This document shows positions 58,377-64,000 of a DNA stretch of 64,000 bases, piece after piece. The DNA is from a virus: the IMG/VR virus record IMGVR_UViG_3300009514_000001, positions 62,001 through 126,000 of that record; one strand, written 5' to 3'. Below the pieces are notes generated by a model that saw only the letters and a program-made list of their open reading frames with translations, did not search any database and was not told where the DNA came from. Positions within the stretch are counted from its first letter, which is position 1, and every line of letters begins with the position of its first letter. Both the position numbers and the translations under genes were made by a program.

Positions 58377-61300
58377 CAGACCCCCCCAATAGTCAACAGC
58401 ATGTTCCGGGTCCTGTAAAGGGCCACACAGGTCCGGTTGTCTGTGTCGGTGAACCGCACTGTGTTGTCCGCGTCCAGTTCCGCGAACCGAGTCAGAACCA
58501 GGAGAAGCATCTCGTTCTCTCGGAACAAACGAGTCTCCTGAGTGGCTCGGGCGAGGAACGGCACAAACACCTTGTGGCGAACGGCTCCACTCAGCTCTTG
58601 CGACATGAGCGTTGGACGGTAGGCCGCGGTGTCGGCGAAGTCATAGAAGGCTCGGAACTCCAGGTCCACCTGAGGCGGGTTGGAGCCGTCACCGAAGCTG
58701 AAGGTCTCGGTCTCGTCCGCCGGCACCAGAGTATGCAGGTTGAGCATGCCCGTCTCGGCGTTGAAGTCGGCGATTGACACCTGGGCCGAAGCGCAAAAGA
58801 ACCACTCACCGGGGAACGCCGAGGTCCCTCCATCGTTGACCGGAATTTGATCCATCGGCACCGAGTAGGGGAATGGCAGGTCGATGGAGCCCACACCCGT
58901 CTGGGCCGTCCACATGTTGTCGCCCATGAGGAGGGGCTCCACGAGGAGGTTCGTCGGCAAGCCTCCGGGAACGCCGTGAATGGCTCCGGCCTGAACACCC
59001 GCCGTCTGCGGCGAGTTGGTTCGGTAGTAGACAGTGACCTGGTAGCCGCCGCCGACCGCCCCGTAGTTGGGGATGGAGTCCTGGGCGAAGTAGGTCACCG
59101 TCGAGAGGGTCTGACCACCTCCGGAGAGGGCTCCCGCTAGCTTGAGAAGGCGAGAGCTGCTGCCATACTCCGTCGTCGTCGTGTCGACAGCCACCGGGGT
59201 CGAGATGACCGCGTCGGTCACGCCCGCCACCAGAGTGCCGGAGCCGAAGAGGCGGCGCAGAAATACGATGTCCGTCGCATTGCGGCTGACGAACTGCTCC
59301 GTCGTAATACCCCCGATGGGGGACCCCCCGCCATTCTCACTGGCAACATACTCGACGGTCGCCTCACGGAACCCATTGCGGAACCGAGGAGCCAAGGGGT
59401 CCTCCATATCCGCTGGGCGCTGGCTTGGGTCGTTCTGGAGCATCGGTCCGAAGCTGTAGTTCGTCGAGTCCGGAACCACCTCCAGGTCAGGAGTGTCCGT
59501 GAGGCCCGCACCCTTCGGGTAGGTGACCTCGATCTCAACGAACACGCGACGAGGAGAGCCGACGTCGCCGGCCCCCGTGTCACCCGCCATCGGATAGGTC
59601 GGGTTGCCGTCGACACCACCAACCAGGGCGCCGCCGGAGAGGGTGAAGCTCACCACATCTGAGGTCGCCAGGGTCACCGCGTTGCCAAGGACTCCAACAG
59701 GAACGGCCGTCAGGATAATCGTACTGCTCACAGGCGAGGCCGTCACAATGCCGGTGAAGCTATTGGCGCCGTCGTTGAGAGCCGCCGCGATGTCCGTTGC
59801 GATGGCACTGGTGGGGCCGGTGACGTCGAAGTCATCGGCGCCCGGAGTTCTTGCTCCGGCAACACCAGTCAGAGGAACCCCTCCGATGGTGATGGTCACA
59901 CCAGGGGCGGGAACACCCGCCACGATGATGGAGCCGGTGGCCTGGATGGCACTGAGGTTGAGACCACCGGAGACCACCGTTGGGTTGTTGTCCAGGGTGA
60001 TCTCGACGTGGCCCGTTCCCAGACCAATGATGGACGTCGCCTGGAGGTCCTGGGTCACTGCGGAATCGTAGTGGCCGTCGTCGTGAAACACGCTCAGGAC
60101 ATCCGTGATGACCGTCCCCGGAGGGGCGAAGTCGAGCACGTTCTCCAGGATAGTTGCCAGGCTGGCGGTGGCCGGGTCGAAGGTACCATCCGTCGAGGCG
60201 TTCAGAGCCGTCAGGTCGACGTGGATGACATCGCCGTCGTGCCACCCGACATCCGTACCAACACCCCCCGCCCGGACGACATAGAGGCCCGGGTTGACGA
60301 TGCCTGGCGCCGGGGCTGGCCCCGTCTGTCGGTCCTGGGGCTGGAGACCGAACACTGCCCGCTCGACCACCGGTTGGGCGCCGAAGCGGCGAGCGACATG
60401 GTCGAAGTTGCGGACGGTGACACCACGTCCGGTGTCGCCCGAGGTGGCGTTGTTGCCTCCCGAGGAGCTGTCACGGCCGATCTCGTTGGCCACCAAAGGT
60501 CGGGTCGACACATCCCCGGAGCCGGAGCCCAGGGTCTGTTTGTCGGCCATGTCGATGGCCCACGTCTGGAAGTTGCCATCGAGCAGGCTCTTCATCTGGA
60601 AGGCCAGTTCACTCTGGAGGTCGTGGCCGATGGCGGACGTGTGGCGTCGAAGGTCCAAAACGTCCGTGTCGGCGATGGCGTCGAAGAACAGGTCATCCGG
60701 CCTGTCGCTGGTGTCAACCGCAATGGTTCCTACAGCTGGATTCACGAAGAGAGCGTGAGTCGCAGGAAGAGCACCATTGGTGTTGTTGACCGGGTCGAAC
60801 CCGGCACCGGCACCGGCCAGATAGGCGTCATTGCGCCGGAACACGAAGCAGATGGGGATGGCGTAGACGAACCCGTCGAGGGTGTCGAGGGCCCCTGCGG
60901 CCGTCGAGGAGCCGTCTCCGGCAATCCAGAGGCCTGGGTCGGACAGTCCGTATGCGGTCGAGTCGCTCGAAGACATCGAACTGGCGTTGTCCGCTGGGAC
61001 GAAGGGGTAGCCAGCGACCGGAGACGACTGAGCGCCCTGGGCCAAAAGGACCGAGTTACTGAACCCGTCCGGCGAGGTCTTGAAGTTCACCGCCTCTGTC
61101 TGACCCGTGACTCGAATGCGGTACTGGAGCTGCACCCGCTGGGCTGTCTCGGAAATGATGACCGGGTCCGCGAGGTCGTCGGCGAGATTCACCGAGGAGT
61201 CCGCCAAGACGTTGCCGTGGCGGTAGAGGGTGTCTTGAGTCGGCTTGTTCGGACGGTCTGCACCACCAGAGAGGGTAGCTCCACTTATGACAAGGACGCC

Positions 61301-62062
61301 AGGCACTGAGCTGACCAAAGTGACGGCATTGCCGGCAGTTCCTGCCGCTTGAGCGGTCAGGGTGACCAGGTCGACGCCATCGTCGCTCGCAGCGACGTCG
61401 GTATCGAACGAGTTGGTGCCCAGGTTGATAGCCGCACGGAGGTTGGCCGCCGTGGCGGCGATAGAGCCGCCAATCTGAAACTCGTCAACGGCGGGGGCTC
61501 CGGCCACTGCCGTGAGCACGTTACCGTTGATGGTGACCGTGTCCAGAGCGGAGGGCTGGGAGGCTACCTGAATAGTGCCTTGGGCGCGGGGGCTCGGAGC
61601 AACCAGCGCCAGCCATGTCTCCAGGAACACGAAGTCCGTCCTCTTGACGTCCGGGGCCGGCCCGCCGAGGACCGGAGCGGAGTCGAGCTGGACGATGTTG
61701 TCACCAACCGTCGAGGAGTTGGTGTACTCGATGACGAGGGGGTACCCGGCGACACAAGCAATCTGCTTGGCCAGGTGGAGCTGGTCGACAGCGAAGCTCG
61801 GGTCTCCGGGGGCGTCGAAGCTATAGTCGGCGTAGCCGTCCTTGCGGGACTGCCCCTTGATGAACCCGGAAGGCATCGTGCGCTGGCGAACCAACTCCCG
61901 CAGACGCTGCTGGATGTCCTGCTCCAGGTTGAACTCGCAATCCAAGGCGGGCTTGCCGCTCTGGGCGACGACCCCAACGAAGGAGCGCTCATCAGGCGTC
62001 TTGTCCGCAGACACCGTGTTCGGTGTCGCCTGGCTGCTGTAATGCTTGTCGTGGATTGGCAT
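58376..62062 (-). CDS. Large virion structural protein, paralogue of the 1942-aa protein (1228 aa)
   Basis: Residues about 28-50 (FVGVVAQSGKPALDCEFNLE), then DFVFLETWLAL and RVQLQYRIRV, align with the 1942-aa protein. Two copies of the shared beta-domain lie at about residues 161-270 and 709-819. The C-terminus (VRFTDTDNRTCVALYRTRN) resembles that of the 260-aa protein. ATG 62062 shares a base with the homing-endonuclease stop (TGATG), so the mobile gene sits tightly inside the structural operon. Confidence 0.7.
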   Translation of the reverse strand: MPIHDKHYSSQATPNTVSADKTPDERSFVGVVAQSGKPALDCEFNLEQDIQQRLRELVRQRTMPSGFIKGQSRKDGYADYSFDAPGDPSFAVDQLHLAKQIACVAGYPLVIEYTNSSTVGDNIVQLDSAPVLGGPAPDVKRTDFVFLETWLALVAPSPRAQGTIQVASQPSALDTVTINGNVLTAVAGAPAVDEFQIGGSIAATAANLRAAINLGTNSFDTDVAASDDGVDLVTLTAQAAGTAGNAVTLVSSVPGVLVISGATLSGGADRPNKPTQDTLYRHGNVLADSSVNLADDLADPVIISETAQRVQLQYRIRVTGQTEAVNFKTSPDGFSNSVLLAQGAQSSPVAGYPFVPADNASSMSSSDSTAYGLSDPGLWIAGDGSSTAAGALDTLDGFVYAIPICFVFRRNDAYLAGAGAGFDPVNNTNGALPATHALFVNPAVGTIAVDTSDRPDDLFFDAIADTDVLDLRRHTSAIGHDLQSELAFQMKSLLDGNFQTWAIDMADKQTLGSGSGDVSTRPLVANEIGRDSSSGGNNATSGDTGRGVTVRNFDHVARRFGAQPVVERAVFGLQPQDRQTGPAPAPGIVNPGLYVVRAGGVGTDVGWHDGDVIHVDLTALNASTDGTFDPATASLATILENVLDFAPPGTVITDVLSVFHDDGHYDSAVTQDLQATSIIGLGTGHVEITLDNNPTVVSGGLNLSAIQATGSIIVAGVPAPGVTITIGGVPLTGVAGARTPGADDFDVTGPTSAIATDIAAALNDGANSFTGIVTASPVSSTIILTAVPVGVLGNAVTLATSDVVSFTLSGGALVGGVDGNPTYPMAGDTGAGDVGSPRRVFVEIEVTYPKGAGLTDTPDLEVVPDSTNYSFGPMLQNDPSQRPADMEDPLAPRFRNGFREATVEYVASENGGGSPIGGITTEQFVSRNATDIVFLRRLFGSGTLVAGVTDAVISTPVAVDTTTTEYGSSSRLLKLAGALSGGGQTLSTVTYFAQDSIPNYGAVGGGYQVTVYYRTNSPQTAGVQAGAIHGVPGGLPTNLLVEPLLMGDNMWTAQTGVGSIDLPFPYSVPMDQIPVNDGGTSAFPGEWFFCASAQVSIADFNAETGMLNLHTLVPADETETFSFGDGSNPPQVDLEFRAFYDFADTAAYRPTLMSQELSGAVRHKVFVPFLARATQETRLFRENEMLLLVLTRFAELDADNTVRFTDTDNRTCVALYRTRNMLLTIGGV
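59608..59937 (-). repeat. Shared beta-domain, second copy in the 1228-aa protein
   Basis: The core TIGGVPLTGVAGARTPG, then IAAALNDGANSFTG and GNAVTLATS is almost identical to the copy in the 1942-aa protein, which points to recent domain exchange. Confidence 0.8.
61256..61580 (-). repeat. Shared beta-domain, first copy in the 1228-aa protein
   Basis: A more diverged copy: GTIQVASQPSALDTVTINGN, then LRAAINLGTNSFDTDV and GNAVTLVSSVPGVLVISGAT. It precedes a GGADRPNKPT linker. Confidence 0.75.
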
Positions 62063-63153
62063 CAGCTATCCCTACCAAACAGGCCTGGGTGGGTCTTGAG
62101 GTTCCTACGCGGAAGTTCCCAGAGGTCGATGATTTCCGAGTATACCCTCTCTATCACCTTCCACAGGGAGTCGTGCTGCGTGAGGACAAACACCTTGTCG
62201 CCTGTCAGCTCCTCGAACTCTTTGATCTTGTCGTCCGCGTCACCAGGCAGAGACCCGTCCGCGTGTTTCCACCCCTTCAACTCTACCCACCCGGAAGGAA
62301 TATGGTGGAGGAAAGGGTCGTACAGTTTGAATTCGGGGGTGTAGTGTCTACCTGAAGGGAGCCTGAATAGAGTCGGCTCATGCTCGTAGGGGATGCCCTC
62401 GTGAGTCAGGATGCGAGCGAAGTTCGCCTCAAGAGTCGACCGACAGTAGTGGTCAAGACCCTTGCGGAACCCGCAGATACCTCGACCCGAGCCTTGGGGT
62501 GGGAAATTTCCGTTACTGATTCTGGTATCGAATCCTTTCTGCCACGTCTCGGGGTTCTGGAACCCAATTAGCTCACCCGACTTAGCAGCCTCTCGATAGC
62601 GCCTCTTTGTGCCTTGAGAGAGAGCTTCGCGGAACTCCGGAGTGTTTCGAACCCTCTCCAACGCCAGGCGACCGGCTCGTCCTCGCCGTTTCCGCTCCTC
62701 TTCGGATAGGTTGTGAGACACCCCCTTACCGCCCTCAGAAATGGCCTTACGGTGCTCTGGGGAAAAGGTCTTGCCCTTCCAGGGCGCCGCCTCTTTCAGT
62801 CTCTCAGACTGTTTCCGACGCTCCTCTTTCGAAGACCACCGACGTCGGGCGGCCTCTGCCTGCTTGCGGCGAGCCTCCGGAGAGCGGGTCCGAGTACCTG
62901 GGACTTCAACCTCCGCCCCGGAATGCGCCTTTCGATAGGCCTCAACATCCATGTCGTGAGCTGTCTTCAGATGTCTCTGAAGACGTTTGCGAACAATCCC
63001 ACACACCTCACAGCGTACCTTCCCCTCTACGGGCTTTTGGTGGCGCTTGTGTTTGGTGGGAGTCGTACGACAGGAGTCGCACTTCACGTTCCCTGCCTTC
63101 GGCGAATACCCCTCGACCTTTATGCTACACGACACGCAAGTCTTCACAGCCAT
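62062..63153 (-). CDS. Free-standing homing endonuclease with NUMOD3 motifs and a PD-(D/E)XK/Vsr-like core (363 aa)
   Basis: N-terminal paired cysteines (CVSCSIKVEGYSPKAGNVKC) and a C2H2-like RCEVCGIVRKRLQRHLKTAH suggest DNA-binding zinc modules. Two NUMOD3-type helices follow (SPEARRKQAEAARRRW and SPEHRKAISEGGKG). The catalytic region has STLEANFARILTHEGIPYE, YTPEFKLYDP and WVELKGWKHA, matching the E...(P)D/E...ExK order of PD-(D/E)XK or Vsr-like homing nucleases. ATG 63153 has GGGAGG eight bases upstream, so the frame back to 63249 is not used. It would cleave a cognate phage locus and spread itself. Confidence 0.8.
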   Translation of the reverse strand: MAVKTCVSCSIKVEGYSPKAGNVKCDSCRTTPTKHKRHQKPVEGKVRCEVCGIVRKRLQRHLKTAHDMDVEAYRKAHSGAEVEVPGTRTRSPEARRKQAEAARRRWSSKEERRKQSERLKEAAPWKGKTFSPEHRKAISEGGKGVSHNLSEEERKRRGRAGRLALERVRNTPEFREALSQGTKRRYREAAKSGELIGFQNPETWQKGFDTRISNGNFPPQGSGRGICGFRKGLDHYCRSTLEANFARILTHEGIPYEHEPTLFRLPSGRHYTPEFKLYDPFLHHIPSGWVELKGWKHADGSLPGDADDKIKEFEELTGDKVFVLTQHDSLWKVIERVYSEIIDLWELPRRNLKTHPGLFGRDS

Positions 63154-63230
63154 GACACTTGCCTCCCTGAAGTGAGGTTCAACTACGTCATGTTCACTGT
63201 AGTGAGTTGCTGTGAGACCTGCAAGGACCA

Positions 63231-63872
63231 TCAAAAAGTCAGCCTCCACGTGATGGTTAGCCGACTTGCGCTCGGTTTCGCAACGACCGCAAATGGCAAA
63301 TAGTTCAGAAGGATGTCGTACTGCGAGACGTCGACCGTGACGTCCCGAGTAGGGAACGTATCCGGGTTTGGATTGGTCGTCGACGGGTTCGCACTGATGG
63401 GGCTGATGATGCCCATCTCGTTGAGCGGACCAGCGGCCTCCCCCTCGATAAACTGAGTCGTGAAGTCGACGATGTTCGTCGGGATGGCGGAGGCCACGCC
63501 CAGGGTGTCCCGGAAGGTCGTGCTGGCGAAGGTCTTGCGCTCAATTTCGGCGTTGAGCTTGCGCTGCCGAGGGTCAGGTGAGTTGGGCGACAGAAGCGCA
63601 CCCGAGGCGCCCGTCCCCACCGCCAGCATGTAGGCGCCGAAATTGGGCTCGGCGTTGTCCTTGAACAACCTCGCCGCGTGGATGCCAGCATCCAACACGA
63701 TGAGGTTCGTCTTCTTGAAGTAGTGAAGCTGGTTGCCGTCGAGATCGCGCAGGTCGAAGATGAACTCGCCCTTGGCCTTCAACATGCCAAAATCGTCGGC
63801 GTACCTCATCCCCATACTGATTGCCACGGCCTCTCCAGGCTGAGTCATTTTATCGTCGAAGCGCATACCCAT
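63231..63872 (-). CDS. Structural protein (213 aa)
   Basis: Beta-rich, with NLIVLDAGIHAARLFKDN, a conserved-looking MLAVGTGASGALL and a helical RQRKLNAEIERKTF segment. This is the style of phage tail or neck proteins. It is unrelated in sequence to the giants. It ends in TITWRLTF. It lies directly upstream of the homing endonuclease gene. Confidence 0.6.
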   Translation of the reverse strand: MGMRFDDKMTQPGEAVAISMGMRYADDFGMLKAKGEFIFDLRDLDGNQLHYFKKTNLIVLDAGIHAARLFKDNAEPNFGAYMLAVGTGASGALLSPNSPDPRQRKLNAEIERKTFASTTFRDTLGVASAIPTNIVDFTTQFIEGEAAGPLNEMGIISPISANPSTTNPNPDTFPTRDVTVDVSQYDILLNYLPFAVVAKPSASRLTITWRLTF

Positions 63873-63928
63873 CTCTCGCCGACTGAACTCCTATTCTCTG
63901 GTCACCATAGGACGCCTAACGGCTCCCA

Positions 63929-64000
63929 TCAGTTGGCGGCCTCGACAGGAATGACAGTAACTGTTGGGCCTGGAAGGGCGGTTCCACCCGACCATGTGAA
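63929..64000 (-). CDS. Partial gene at the right edge (C-terminal 23 aa)
   Basis: The minus-strand frame from the window edge reads FTWSGGTALPGPTVTVIPVEAAN and then TGA at 63929-63931. Only the end is visible. The Gly/Thr/Pro-rich style matches the structural neighbours. It is probably the next gene of the same operon. Confidence 0.5.
   Translation of the reverse strand, partial: FTWSGGTALPGPTVTVIPVEAAN

Noticed and set aside
56379-58418. 679-aa plus-strand open frame
   Set aside because: Antisense to the 1029-aa structural gene, with no recognisable domain. The minus-strand frame has the natural composition.
63154-63249. N-terminal extension of the homing endonuclease
   Set aside because: It runs into the 213-aa structural gene, whereas ATG 63153 has a good ribosome-binding site.

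Overview
The window looks like an internal part of the genome of a large tailed double-stranded DNA phage (or a phage-like element) with GC-rich DNA. Every gene I can support is on the minus strand. Many neighbours overlap as ATGA or TGATG, and there are no tRNA, rRNA or insertion-sequence genes. Replication enzymes with phage-type features, very large virion-like proteins, a free-standing homing endonuclease and an AcrVA2-like protein all point to a phage. The host cannot be named from this sequence. Genes are described in transcription order, from high to low coordinates.

Right part (64.0-37.1 kb): a virion structural block. It holds a partial gene at the edge, a 213-aa structural protein, a NUMOD3/PD-(D/E)XK-like homing endonuclease, and five structural proteins of 1228, 1029, 3789, 260 and 1942 aa. 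The 1228-aa and 1942-aa proteins share an N-terminal region. A beta-rich domain of about 105-110 residues recurs in three of the giants. A perfect 10-bp-stem hairpin at 36.9 kb closes this block.

Middle part (36.9-18.3 kb): DNA metabolism. It holds a peptidoglycan-binding-like protein, an orphan target-recognition half of a type IIG-like restriction-modification protein, and a SNF2-type helicase. These are followed by a candidate helicase loader, a DnaB-like helicase, an HD phosphohydrolase, a primase-type zinc-finger protein, a family A DNA polymerase, a SWIM zinc-finger protein and a beta-class DNA methyltransferase.

Left part (18.3-1 kb): small hypothetical proteins, one of them with EEPKKA repeats, then a two-helix membrane protein, a tandem cold-shock-domain protein and a 2411-aa UvrD-like helicase. 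Then come an ADP-ribosyltransferase-like/metallopeptidase protein, a second metallopeptidase, and a 0.6-kb noncoding stretch. Below that lies an accessory operon (AcrVA2-like protein, small Cys protein, hypothetical, internally deleted SLOG protein, decayed copy of the recognition protein). A partial peptidoglycan-binding gene runs off the left edge.

The most striking content is six inteins in four DNA-metabolism genes. Three are in the UvrD-like helicase, and one each in the SNF2 helicase, the DnaB-like helicase and DNA polymerase. All interrupt nucleotide-binding or catalytic motifs. Two of the UvrD inteins are sister copies with a non-LAGLIDADG central domain, and four of the six carry in-frame tandem microduplications.
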